From Brachypterus glaber (Eukaryota > Arthropoda > Insecta > Coleoptera > Kateretidae), in the NCBI GenBank assembly GCA_958510825.1, contig OY294048.1:34685026-34749025 (forward strand): a stretch of 64,000 bases of DNA. The letters run 5' to 3'. The notes beneath the pieces were generated by a model, which searched no databases, was not told the origin of the DNA, and saw nothing but the letters and a program-made list of their open reading frames with translations. Numbering within the stretch: the first letter of the stretch is position 1; each line of letters starts with the position of its first letter. The translations under genes and the position numbers were made by a program. Below are positions 42,301 to 53,261 of the stretch, piece by piece.

Positions 42301-43051
42301 CGAATAAAAATTTTGTGGTCCTGTGGAAGTAAATTATATATTGTAACCAATGCCGTATCGAGGGGGTATCTGTTTATTTTCTATACGTGTATTCTTTTAT
42401 GTAACATATTTTTTAAATAAATATTATTTTTTCTCCTACAGCGCAAGATTTTCTATGGTTTTACTAATTTAAGAAAATTTCTGTATAAGTTCGCTTAATT
42501 GGCCATTTTAATCAGTTAAAAAAATATATATGCCAAAATTTTCGCCTGCAGCGCCATTTTAATTCTTTTCCAGATTTGGGAAAAAATGTATTGAATAAAA
42601 CAGGCGTTCAATAAAAAAAATGTTTGGTTACAATATATTACTTTTCTAGGCATAAAAAAAAGAAATGGGTGACAGGGACAATTTATTATTCTCTTGTTTT
42701 TTGCAAAAAAAGTAACAGGGTGGTTAAATAAAATAAAATTGAATTCAAGAAAAAATTAATATCCACATCAACATCCAAAGCCTGTGATTCACCCCATCCC
42801 CTTAGAACCCCCCCTCCCATTTCTTTAATATAACCCCTATATATTTTTTTAATTTAATTTAACCATGGTATGTATGTATCACTTTTTTACCTTTTTTTTA
42901 CAAAAAAAGGAGAAAAATAATAAATTTTCCTGTCTCCCATTTCTTTTGTTTTACCAGGCTTTCCTTCGAGGAAAGTATAAAGTATTATACATCATTAAAT
43001 TTAGAATTTAGTTCCCTTTTATAAACACAAAAAAAAAATTACAATTACAAT
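42301..43051. other. Spacer with a small inverted repeat (about 42658-42952)
   Basis: AAGAAATGGGTGACAGGGAC, AATTTATTATTCTC and GCAAAAAAAG are mirrored by ATAATAAATTTTCCTGTC and TCCCATTTCTTTT, giving arms of about 60 bp around 170 bp of AT-rich DNA. A CTTTCCTTCGAGGAAAG palindrome follows at 42960. Confidence 0.5.
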
Positions 43052-43390
43052 AAACATGAATTAATAGTTCTGGGTGTAATTGCTGACACACCTGCTAGAG
43101 CATTTTTAAAGTGCTGCAAAAATCCAGGAGGATTTTATGCATGTGAAAGATGCACTACTAAAGGTGTGTTAGTGAAAATAATAAAAAATGGCCAAGAGAC
43201 CAAAAATACATTCCGTATATATCCTGAAGTTAATGCCGAAATTAGGACCAAAACCTCATTTATAGAAAAAAATCAGCCTGAACACCATTTGTATGACATA
43301 TTACAAACTTCACCACTAACTGAACTACCAAATTTTGATCCAATTAAAAATGTTGTTCTTGATTCTATGCAGAGAGGGAGGCCGCAGTAG
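43052..43390 (+). pseudogene. Fragment of a CDTPAR-type transposon-encoded protein
   Basis: One frame reads LIVLGVIADTPARAFLKCCK, then GGFYACERCTTKG, NTFRIYPEVNAEIRTKTSF, QPEHH, SPLTELPNFDPIKNVVLDSM before a stop. The D-T/A-P-A-R-x-F, C-x-R/K-C-x-x-x-G, L/I-R-T-x-x-S-F and x-x-HH...F...D-x-M pattern recalls transposase-related proteins common in hemipteran, beetle and cnidarian genomes. The frame stops where the family normally continues with D-x-M-H, and no start codon precedes it, so it is a fragment. The superfamily is not assigned with certainty. Confidence 0.45.
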
Positions 43391-44154
43391 AAGACATGAT
43401 CATGTCAATTGATTTTTTAATTAAACTTTTAAAGTTTTTTTTATATTATAGTTTGGTTATCACTGTGCACAGTTAATATGTTTATTTTTTCAAATTAAAT
43501 CTTTTCTAAAATATATATTGGTATATTATTTTATGAGACTTTCTAACAGTCGGGTCTGCAAAAATACTAAAAATTGCTTGAGCAAATATAAAAATACCTG
43601 GTCAAGATGGACAAAGGAAAATTATATTATAGCATTTTTACTATTAATATTAATTATTATGGAAGTAAAAAAGGACAATTCAGTAAAATTATCAAAACAT
43701 CATTTTATACATCATCTTCTTTAAAGTACTGGGCTAGGTGACATCCCTACTCATCACATCCCTACTCACACACATCTTTTCTCAGTGAGCAGTTTTCACA
43801 CGCATCTCTACTCACACACAACTCTGCTCAAACACAACTCTACTCACACACAAATATACTCATTGTTATTAACAAGATGACTTTAAAGTCATCTTGGTCA
43901 TTAACATTGATTGACTTTGACATTTATTTGATAAGAACTAGGGTAAAATGGCGAAACAAAGCACTAATATAAATTTATTAATATTTTTTTCTGCAATTCA
44001 GCTTATAAGTTTGTCCATTGCAAACATAAGGTTTATTACTTATAATAGTAATAGGGAAATAAACAAAATTTGTTTGCAAAGATAAAGTTAAAAGCTGATT
44101 TACGGAAAAAATATTAAATAAAATTTAGTTGGTGCTTTCTTCCGCCATGGTATC
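43391..44154. other. Spacer with a CTACTCACAC-type short repeat (43745-43863)
   Basis: About eight degenerate copies of CTACTCACACACAACTCT in 120 bp, followed by the hairpin AAGATGACTTTAAAGTCATCTT near 43874. The remainder is AT-rich with no gene. Confidence 0.55.
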
Positions 44155-44400
44155 CTAGTTCTATCGAGACTGGTCCATTCTTGGCTATCAGGACTGGGCC
44201 ATTCTTCACTATCAGGACTGGGCCAGTCTTGGCTATCAGGACTGGGCCAGTCTTGGCTATCAGAACTGGGCCAGTCTAGGTTTTCAGTAAAGGACCGAAG
44301 TTATCATTGGGATACTCAACCAAAGCTGGGCCAGTCCTGGTAATCAGGACTGGCCCAGTCTTTGAGTATTGACTGCCAGTACTGCTCCAGTGCTGGCCCC
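44155..44400. repeat. Array with ACTGGGCCAGT kernel
   Basis: Roughly ten copies of GGACTGGGCCAGTCTTGGCTATCA-like units of about 27 bp, written here as GACTGGGCCAGTC plus TTGGCTATCAG. The right half contains the reverse orientation (CAGGACTGGCCCAGTC). The GC-rich motif stands out from its AT-rich flanks. Member of the palindrome-kernel class. Confidence 0.8.
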
Positions 44401-44756
44401 ATTGTTAGCTCCTGTATGGGTGTTCTTAAGCTAAAAAATAGTAACTCCAAATAAGTTTTTTATTATGAAAAAAAATATTAGTGGCATATCGGACAGACAA
44501 TTTTTTATCACCTAATATACTAAAATAAAATTAGAAGGATGTAAAGCATTAGTAAAACAGTTTTTCGAGCAGTTTTTTTTTGCATTATTATATTTTTGTT
44601 TGACGCTAGGTTTACCGGAAACAGCCAAAAAAAAACTGCTGCCAACAAAATAATACTTTTCCCGGTAAGTACATTAAAACAATTGTTTTTGGAAAACAAA
44701 AAAAAATAAAATTAAAATAGATGTTTTTAAAAAAACTTGTTTTTACCTTGTTTTAC

Positions 44757-44999
44757 TCCCTTATCCCACACCGAATTTTATCATAAACAATCCCAGCCCA
44801 GAACTTTGGATAATCAACCTATGGCCCAAATTTGTCTTTAGCTCAAAGCGTTCTCGAGTTATCGTGGTTATAAATTTTCCGGACAGACCGACAGACAGAC
44901 CGAGACACAATTTTTTTTTGACGGAAATCATCTTTTTTTTGGATATGAAACGTCGAGAAACGTGAAAAAAAGCACACCAGACTTTCCTTGGGGAAAGTA
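44757..44999 (+). repeat. Dispersed repeat module, copy 2 of the 7985-8170 type
   Basis: Shares TAGCTCAAAGCGTTCTCGAG, TTATCGTGG and CCGGACAGACCGACAG with the 8-kb module, and ends in CAGACTTTCCTTGGGGAAAG, which echoes CAGGCTTTCCTTCGAGGAAAG at 42957. The two CTTTCC...GGAAAG words may bound one 2-kb composite element. Confidence 0.55.
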
Positions 45000-45584
45000 A
45001 AATTTATTTTTAAAAGGTAATTTAAAAATGAATTTTTGTATTTTTGGGTTGTTTTTTCTTTATCTTGTCACATACTGCTTTTTAGTTTGGCATTCCTAAA
45101 AATTTTGACTACGAGATACTAAACTAAAAAGCAGTAAGTGCCATTTTTTATTTAAATAAATAATTAATGATTGCGTACTTATGTCATAAAGGTACTTTAA
45201 ACCCAAAGTTATACGCCCACTTTCTCGATTCTAGCTATAACACAAGGGGGTGGCTAAGACAATTTACTGTTTTTGCCATTATCTCAGTTTTATTAAATAT
45301 GGAGTTACTGCTTTTTATGGTAGTAGGCAGATTACCATTCGGCATTTTCACCATTGCTTAAGTCCGGCTTTGTATATCTGTAAGCGACAATATGGGCCCC
45401 TTTCTGACGGGAGTCCACTAGCATGACCACCTTAATATTTAATTTAAATAATTTAAATATGCATTTAATTAAAATTAATTTAAAGCAATGAGTGTCTGTC
45501 TATATAGCACAACCAATATAAATAAGTGTATTTTAACCTAAACCAGTTTATGAGACCTAACAAGCAACATAAAGAACACTCGCT
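45000..45584 (+). promoter_or_regulatory. Upstream region of gene E with candidate TATA box
   Basis: A hairpin (CATACTGCTTTTTAGTTT / AAACTAAAAAGCAGTAAGTG) lies at 45060-45142. TATAAATA at 45517-45524, 61 bp before the start codon, is a plausible TATA box; TATATAG lies just before it at 45501. The rest is repeat-like with no gene. Confidence 0.35.
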
Positions 45585-47579
45585 ATGATAAAAGTAGTTC
45601 AAATAATGTTTAGTTTAAATATACTACTATGTCTAACGGTGAAGCCATCTTTGTGCCACAACATCAAAACAATGGACAAGAATCTTCCAAGTTTATATGA
45701 ATATTATACTGAAAATGGAATTAAATCAGGATTATCTGATAAACAACCACATTTTCTACTAAATGAGGAGAATATTACATTATACAGTGGTGCTATACAT
45801 TATTTTAGAGTGCATCCTGAATACTGGAGAGATAGGTTAAGAAAACTAAGGGCTGCAGGGTTAAATACAGTAGAAACGTATGTACCATGGAACCTACATC
45901 AACCTGATGAAAATAAGTTTGATTTTGGAAGTGGTGGGTCAAATTTTGAAAAATTCTTAGATATTAAAAAGTTCATTGACATCGCTAAAGAAGAGGATTT
46001 GTTTGTTATTGTTCGCCCAGGGCCATATATATGTGCAGAATGGGAATTTGGAGGGTTGCCCAGCTGGTTATTACGTTATCCCAAAATGAAAATACGCACT
46101 TCTTGCAAAAGCTATATGGAAAAGGTACAAATCTATTTTAAACAACTTTTTAATATATTAAAACCTTTACAATTTACAAATGGTGGGGCTATTATAGCTT
46201 TTCAAATTGAAAACGAGTATGGTAACACTAAAAACGGCGATGAACCTGTCGATACGTATTATTTAGAATTACTAAAAGGCATTTTTATTGATAATGGTAT
46301 AAAAGAACTCCTTTTCACATCCGACACCCCATCTAATGGGTTTTCTGGAACACTCCAAAATGTTTTGGCGACCGCCAACTTTCAAGACAATCCTGAAGAA
46401 GAGTTGAATTTATTGAAAAAATTTCAGCCCGGAAAGCCTTTAATGGTTATGGAATTCTGGACTGGCTGGTTTGATCATTGGACCGAAAAACATAGTACTA
46501 GGGATGCAACAAAATTTGGAACTACATTACAAAAAATTATTGATATGGGCTCATCTTTTAATTTATACATGTTTCATGGTGGCACTAATTGGGGTTTTAT
46601 GAATGGAGGTAACGTTAAAGATAACACTACTGATAATAGTGCATATCAATCAGATACCACAAGTTATGATTATGATGCACCCCTGTCTGAAAATGGGGAA
46701 TATTCTGAAAAATATTTTAAACTGAGAGATATTTTACAAAATCGCGATGATGTTAAGAAGTTTAGGCAACCCAAAATGCCCGAGATTGTTAAACGTGTTG
46801 CATATTCCGAGGTTGAAATTACAGGAGAAATAAGTATTGATAATTTAATTAACGAGTCTGACGAGAAAATTGAAAGTAAAGACCTTAAGCCTATGGAATT
46901 AGTGAAAAGTGGACAAAGTTATGGATATATTGTTTACAGAATAAAAAATATTATTATTCCTGCAAATTCGGTACTGAAAATTGAAGGTCATGTTTGTGAT
47001 ACAGTAATGGTACAAATAAATGGCATACTTATTTCAAATGTTTTAAAAAAACAATCCGATTTGGAAGGATTTGGTTACTGGAGAAAAAAGGATTCAACGC
47101 TTAATTTAGGGGCGCAGGAATATAAAAATTCAACTCTAGATTTAATAGTAGAAAATTTTGGAAGAGTTAATTACGGAAAATTAAATCAGTTTAATCAGTT
47201 TAAGGGACTGTGGCAAGGAAATCTTTTAATAAACGATAAAGTCCAAAGTGATTTTGAAATAATTCCTTTAAAATTTAAAAAAAAAGTTAATAATTGGAGT
47301 CAACCCAAATTTGAGACTGGTCCAGCTTTATATAAAGCCATATTACGCATTGAAAACGAACCTGTGGATACTTATATTGACCTTAGGGGTTGGAATAAGG
47401 GTTTCATAATTATTAACGATTTCGTTTTAACTAGATTTTTGAAACTGGGTCCACAACAAACGGCGTATTTGCCTGCACCATTTTTGAGAAAAGGAGACAA
47501 CGAAATTTTAATTTTCGAACACTTTTCTCCTTCTAAAAAACTGAATTTCACAACTAAACCTATTTTTGAAACATTGTAA
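45585..47579 (+). CDS. Gene E: GH35 beta-galactosidase (GLB1-like), single exon
   Basis: 664 residues, intronless. The N-terminus MIKVVQIMFSLNILLCLTV is a signal peptide, with a likely cleavage site near SLCHN; a second in-frame methionine at residue 8 would also give a leader. Then [74 protein letters not shown] (acid/base Glu211), [13 protein letters not shown] (nucleophile Glu290), HGGTNWGFMNGGN and [20 protein letters not shown]. The beta domains show [48 protein letters not shown] and GPQQTAYLPAPFL. A secreted or lysosomal, catalytically competent galactosidase is expected. It lies 4.0 kb downstream of C in the same orientation. AATAAA at 47605-47610. It is the most divergent of the intact copies at the nucleophile-proximal and TNWGF segments. 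Confidence 0.95.
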   Translation: MIKVVQIMFSLNILLCLTVKPSLCHNIKTMDKNLPSLYEYYTENGIKSGLSDKQPHFLLNEENITLYSGAIHYFRVHPEYWRDRLRKLRAAGLNTVETYVPWNLHQPDENKFDFGSGGSNFEKFLDIKKFIDIAKEEDLFVIVRPGPYICAEWEFGGLPSWLLRYPKMKIRTSCKSYMEKVQIYFKQLFNILKPLQFTNGGAIIAFQIENEYGNTKNGDEPVDTYYLELLKGIFIDNGIKELLFTSDTPSNGFSGTLQNVLATANFQDNPEEELNLLKKFQPGKPLMVMEFWTGWFDHWTEKHSTRDATKFGTTLQKIIDMGSSFNLYMFHGGTNWGFMNGGNVKDNTTDNSAYQSDTTSYDYDAPLSENGEYSEKYFKLRDILQNRDDVKKFRQPKMPEIVKRVAYSEVEITGEISIDNLINESDEKIESKDLKPMELVKSGQSYGYIVYRIKNIIIPANSVLKIEGHVCDTVMVQINGILISNVLKKQSDLEGFGYWRKKDSTLNLGAQEYKNSTLDLIVENFGRVNYGKLNQFNQFKGLWQGNLLINDKVQSDFEIIPLKFKKKVNNWSQPKFETGPALYKAILRIENEPVDTYIDLRGWNKGFIIINDFVLTRFLKLGPQQTAYLPAPFLRKGDNEILIFEHFSPSKKLNFTTKPIFETL

Positions 47580-47610
47580 AACTATTTCTATAATTATTAA
47601 TCTGAATAAA

Positions 47611-50356
47611 ACATTATTATTTCTTTATTGTGTATTTTTTATTGGCTGCTCATTACCGAAGTCATTACTATAAATTAATCATAATTATATCCTTGGTTAA
47701 TAACTACCATTATGGTTAGGGCATTTTAAAAAACACAATTACCTCCTCATATCGAGAAAATACAAAAACCAAATTCTGTAGCGAATTTTAGCATAAAAAA
47801 CTTAAAAATTAAAAATATATATATATATATATTGTTTTATTTTTTTTACTTTTATTTTTAATCAAATATATATGCCGAATTTTACCTGAAAAAAACTTAA
47901 CTTGGAATCCACCTACTTTATTAAAAATTTAAAACATTAATTTTTTTTATTCAGTTTTCAAACTATGTGAGAGTCAATATTGTTTTTATAAGCTAAAGTT
48001 TACACCGAATCTTGTTTCGATTTAAAAAAATACAACAGTTATTTTTTTTTAATTTTTAAATGCAAAGTTACATGTCAAATTTCGTTTGTTTGAGCTTATA
48101 TATTCAGATAATTATAATTAAACTTTTGTATTTTGCACGCTATTTTATACCACCAGATATACCTATTTAATTCAAAAAATCTCCTTGTACATTTTTTCTA
48201 AGAAAATGGAGTACTTTTATAAAATGAGTGACTTGTGTAAAGACTATATTTCCTAAATAAACAAAAAATGTATTTATTTATTTATTGTAGAAAAGATACA
48301 CAGAATCATAATCAAAGTTTGAATCACTGTTAAATTTGGGCAAGCAAAAGTTAGCTTGGCTTTAATCGTTGTGAAATTTTAATAAAAGCCAACTTCTTTT
48401 TTACCTCTGTTAACGTTTGTGATTGGGGTTTAAAAACAAATCCGTAATTCTGATTGGTCTACATAATATCATATCATATTTATGCAGCTCATTCTATAAT
48501 AAGAATTAGGTACTGCAACCCCTTAAAAAGATTCGAATTCAAAATAAATCAGTAACTGGAACAATCACAGATTAAAACAGATTCTAAACACAACGTTGCA
48601 GATTAAATGGATAGAAAAAATCCATTCCTTTAATCCGTGTTCGTGGTCTAAAGAAGCCCGGCAGAGCATCCTATCCATTGAAAATCTTACAATATATAAT
48701 GTATAATATGTATACAATTTCCTTTTAATAATTTACTTTAACATAAAAAAGGCTTTGTATATGTTCTACATAAAACAAATCAACAAAAATGCGATATCTA
48801 TGTATATATGATCTAATGTGCTTACATCGGGCCTCCCACTTGCACACACATTCCAAACATATTTCCCGTAGCCACAGATCCGTGCTTCAAACTTAATTTG
48901 TACTCTACATACAAAGTTCTCGGACTTTCATATGTCCACTTCTTTGAAGTTGATGCCATATAGCTATTACATTGCAACCAAAGATGTTATATAATGAATA
49001 TGTTTCTGATATATAATAAGGATATACTGCATTTCATCTTTACTTTATGTTAAATTATACATCACAGTTATGTGTTTTAAAACTTCTATGCAAATTAAGC
49101 ATCAAAACATGTTATATAATGGATGTGTATGTATCTGATGTATATTAAGATATAAAAATATCATGTCAGTGTCACGTCATATAAGTTAAAATATTTAATT
49201 TTTACATAATGAAACTAAATGGTAATTTTGGTAAAGTGTTTTTTGAAAACGACCATGAATTGATTTGATGAGATATTTAAAGATATGATCAGAAATCCTG
49301 ATAGAAAATTTGTTGTGATCCACTACTAAAATGTCCTTGTTAAATTATGTTTTGTCAAAATTAATGGAGAGACCATAGCACAAGCATGAAGCTTATTTGG
49401 GGATTCTCCATGACTATGTGTAACTTTTCTAAAATAAATAATAATAAAATATTGCATGTGTTCTATTAATGTCACATAACCTGTTATACTGCCAATACAT
49501 GAATGCTATATATGAAGTTATATGGAAAATTTTTCCTAAATAATCTCTCTTTGCCACCCCAAGTAACAAAACAGGTATAAAAGTTGACAAAAAGTCTAAT
49601 TATCGAGACTTTTTGTTCACTTTTTTACTTGTTTTGTTGCTTGGGATGTTGCTGATATAAGTGTTTTACTGAGTATAAGCTTTAAGTACTAGTATATTTT
49701 AAAAACTGACAGCATTAGCCACCTTCAAAAAAAAAATGGGTCTGCAAATAAATTAATGCTTTTCTAACCTATCAATATTTTTGTATTGCTATATCTCTGA
49801 AAGTGTTAACCCAAAAAAAAGATGATTAGTTTGATTGAATTATAAAAGCGAGAGAATATTTTTTTGTGGGTATTTATAACCTCAAATGGTGGTTGTGACA
49901 AGTGACATATATTAGCCTTTCAGCAGTTTGCTAGCAAAACCTATCATTTGATGACATTTGATTAGTTTCGCTGTTTCCATTGGACGCACTAATTGAGATA
50001 AAAGTAAAAAAAAAAGAATGCTTAAAATTACTTTAACTGTTAGTGAGATATTGGTTTAGCAACTCAAAGTTGGATTGCTGCGAATAGTAGATTTAACTCG
50101 AGATTAAATAATCCCATCTCTATCACAAATTAATCATCAAAAAATTATATACTTAATAATACGCGCGAATATCTCTGGTAAAACAAGGCAATTATACAAA
50201 TTAAGCAGAGTCAAATCGGTCAAATCAATCAACAAAAATAATTTTCCTCTATTTTTAACTATATCACAATTTAATTATACGAAATATGAGTGATTCTTAA
50301 AATGTATTCATAAATATTTATTATATGGAAGACTATTATATTCTAAAGAAAGTACC
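47611..50356. other. Intergenic region without a gene
   Basis: AT-rich. A (TA)n run is near 47813-47831. From about 48660 to 49510, words such as TGTTATATAATG and GTATATATG recur, a possible very degenerate repeat. A small hairpin is annotated separately at 49557. No coding signal. Confidence 0.4.
49557..49645. repeat. Small CCCCAAGTAACAAAACA-ended hairpin element
   Basis: CCCCAAGTAACAAAACAGG ... TTGACAAAAAGTCT pairs with AGACTTTTTGTTCAC ... TTGTTTTGTTGCTTGGG around a short loop, giving an 89-bp foldback. Its ends recall the CCCTAGTAGMAA termini of the kernel elements. Confidence 0.7.
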
Positions 50357-50571
50357 TATGGTCTGTTTCATCAAGCAAGAGAGTAAATTAAAAATCACTT
50401 AGTAAATACCTTTACAACAGGTTTAAATAGTATATGTTTGTATATAGAATATAGTTATGTTGTATAAAATAAACTGCGCAGTATATTCGCACATCCAATA
50501 TTCGAATCTGTTTTGAACATATTCACTGTGCGATTTTTAATTTACTATCTTGCTTGATGAAACAGACCATA
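50357..50571. mobile_element. 215-bp MITE, copy 2
   Basis: Complete, ends TATGGTCTGTTTCATCAAGC and GCTTGATGAAACAGACCATA. In inverse orientation to copy 1, and about 90% identical after reversal. Confidence 0.92.
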
Positions 50572-50734
50572 AAAGAAAACAAAAAAAAAAGTCATCAAGA
50601 AATCTTTATTCCTTATGTTATAGATATTTGATAAAAGAAAGCATCAATTTAAAATAACAACAGTTTCTGTAATTTCTAGAAAGATTCCCAATTAAAAAAA
50701 AAAATACTTATTTATAAAAAAAGTTAATAACAAC

Positions 50735-50776
<42 letters not shown>

Positions 50777-51072
50777 TAATGTGCGTGCACAAGCTCAAAG
50801 AAATCATATTTTGGGAAGTGGGTATATCAAGTGGAAACCTACACAGTGCAACCCTGTTAAGAGTAGGTTTTTTGGACTGACCACACAAATTTTCTTTTAG
50901 TTATTGATAGTAGACTACCCCCTCATTACATATCACTAATCACCTAAATCGCAGCTGCTCCTTCTTGGGAGATTTTTAGCTTTTTCTGTTTTTTAACTTT
51001 TTTTTGGTATTATTAGAAAAAAATAAATTTTCATTAATACTTTAGCAGTGTCGTATGTATGTAAAGGCAGTC
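50572..51072. other. Spacer with (AAT)n microsatellite
   Basis: AAT repeats at about 50730-50772 (about 13 units). The rest is AT-rich without a recognised feature. Confidence 0.7.
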
Positions 51073-51260
51073 TATGGTCTGTTTCATCAAGCAAGATAGT
51101 AAATAAAAATCGCACAGTGAATACTTTTACAACAGGTTTGAATAGTATATGTTTGTGTATAGAATATAGTTATGTTTTATAAAATAAACTATGCAGTATA
51201 TTCGCACATCCAATATTCGAATCTGTTTTGAAAATGTTCACTGTGCGATTTTTAATTTAC
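51073..51260. mobile_element. 215-bp MITE, copy 3, truncated
   Basis: Starts TATGGTCTGTTTCATCAAGC and follows the family to GCGATTTTTAATTTAC at 51260, where the last 27 bp are missing. Same orientation as copy 2, which is only 0.5 kb away. Confidence 0.9.
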
Positions 51261-51670
51261 ACAGTATCAACAACCAAAAAAAAAAATTGGGTGATCATTC
51301 CAAAAAGCCTAAACTCTCACTGTGCGTCATCGAAAATTTATTGACCGAAAACTACCCTCAGCACGATCCGAAAATTTTGAAAAAAATAGGGAATGGTCTC
51401 CCGGTAGTACTTTACATAACAGCGTAAAAATTATTTGTTAGATCAATTTTTTTATATTTATTTTTAACTCTTACCCTCCAGGGTGTCACAATTGTGACTT
51501 TACTTCTTTATATTTTCTTTAAGGCAATATTAATCCAAAATACTTTTATAGACGTTCTATGTATGCAAACAAATATGCAAATTTAATTCAGTATAATACA
51601 GCTAGTGGTACCACTATGGTACCCAAGTACTCCCACCAATTTTTTTTTCAAAACGGTCCATCCGTTCACG
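51261..51670. other. Spacer, nothing recognised
   Basis: Contains the rare words ACCTACCC-free AT-rich DNA and a short frame with no recognisable domain. No repeat boundary was identified. Confidence 0.3.
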
Positions 51671-52110
51671 ATACCGGGTGTTCCACCAATCAGGTTCTTG
51701 ACAAGTTATATCTCCGTTATTTGAAACCCACCCTCTTGGAACCACCTCCAACTATCAAAGTTTTTTAAATAGCACTCCCCTATTTTACTAAAGAATATGA
51801 AAGCACATTTCATTTTAAATTTAACCAGAAAATTTTCCAAAAACTTACGTTAAATTTTACCCAAAAGAAAATTGATTAATATATCCAAAACCAACTCATA
51901 ATAACCCACTCTCCTGGAACTACCCTCAACTTTGTTTTAAATACCACCCTTCTATTAATAGCCCCTTAAAATCTAATAATAAATGGTTGAATTCAGAATA
52001 AAGTGCACTTTCATAGTCTTTAATAAGAATTAGGGGGTACTATTTGAAAAACAGAAGTTGGGGTTAGTTTCAAGGGAGTGAGTAAGCAAGGGGCGGTTTT
52101 GAATAAGTCA
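51671..52110. mobile_element. Foldback element of the 38.28-kb family, truncated
   Basis: Starts ATACCGGGTGTTCCACCAAT with CAGGTTCTTGACAAG and TATCTCCGTTATTTGAAA, and shows the opposite arm's words AGAAGTTGGGGTTAGTTTCA and GTAAGCAAGGGGCGGTTTTG near 52040-52105. The right terminal repeat is absent. Confidence 0.75.
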
Positions 52111-53261
52111 GTAAAATATTCTTTGGCATCCGAGACATCGAGGGCAAACCGAGTATGTTAGCGTGAAAGATATTTTCTAAAAAGCACATTTTTTTCAAAA
52201 ACGGCTCTGACGATTTTTAAAATTTTGGTCTTATTTTTTTAATTAGAGCTCATATAACAAACTCCAAAAAGAAAAAAAAATGGAATTTGTCATGTCATTT
52301 AAAAGTTCTGCTAGTACACCATGCAAGTTTTATCAGTTTTTGTTTTGAAGAATTCTCTTCCACCCACGCAAAGTACGAACCGACGTGCGTAGATGACGCT
52401 ACAGGCGTCGTTCGCGTCGCGGCGCCCAGCGCCGGGCAAGGCGCAGACTGCTAAACGCGACGAATTTCAGTGAGTGACATGATACTATCTAAACAAGTGC
52501 ATAAAAAACAACATCCTCGTGGAGAGACATGTATAACGATGAATATTCGACAGGCAGTAAGATTATTTGTGGTAAGTCGTAGATTCTAAATAAAGCTAGA
52601 GTTTTAGCGTGTTTCAGCACAATTTCAGATGGTTTTATAACCAGAAATCATGTCTAAAAGCGTCGATATCAAGCTGTTTTACAAAAATGAAAATTGTCTA
52701 AAAATTTACCGTTTTAAATACGAACACGTTTATCCTTTTAACTTAAAATTGTCTTAGAAGTGTGTGTGACCTATTTTAGTAGTTTTTGCTTATACTTTAA
52801 CGTAATTTTGCTTTCATATGGTCTTAAAGGTTGGGTCTTGCGAAACATGTGGCCAACCTGATATTTGCCGGGAAATGTAACTAAATTGCGTCATACATAT
52901 TCCTTACATATCAGTTTTTTAACTAACTTAATAGCAATTATCTCTAAAATTAAGAGAAAATTAAATTCTGCAAAAAGAATTTTAAATGGCACATTAAGAA
53001 CTACAAATAACTCAAAAAAAAGTTCCCCCTCAACTCCTCTTAGGACTTACCGTAACATTCTTTTTTGAGCATATTTTTTTAACTTTTCTGTATTGGGCTC
53101 AGTGGCGTAAGTACATATTGTACAAAAAATGGTCTACGGCTCCTCTCTATAAACCTTTTTGGTACTATTTACTTTCTGATCAGAATTTTAAGAAAATCAT
53201 ATTTTAATACAATTTACCAAATATGAAATTAAGTATATGGCCTTTAAAGAGAGCCTCTTTT
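52111..53261. other. Spacer with a CpG-rich patch (52370-52470)
   Basis: CGACGTGCGTAGATGACGC, GGCGTCGTTCGCGTCGCGG and CGCCCAGCGCCGGGC form a 100-bp island of GC-rich, CpG-dense sequence in an otherwise AT-rich region. It could be the promoter or internal part of an unrecognised element. No gene was identified nearby. Confidence 0.45.
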
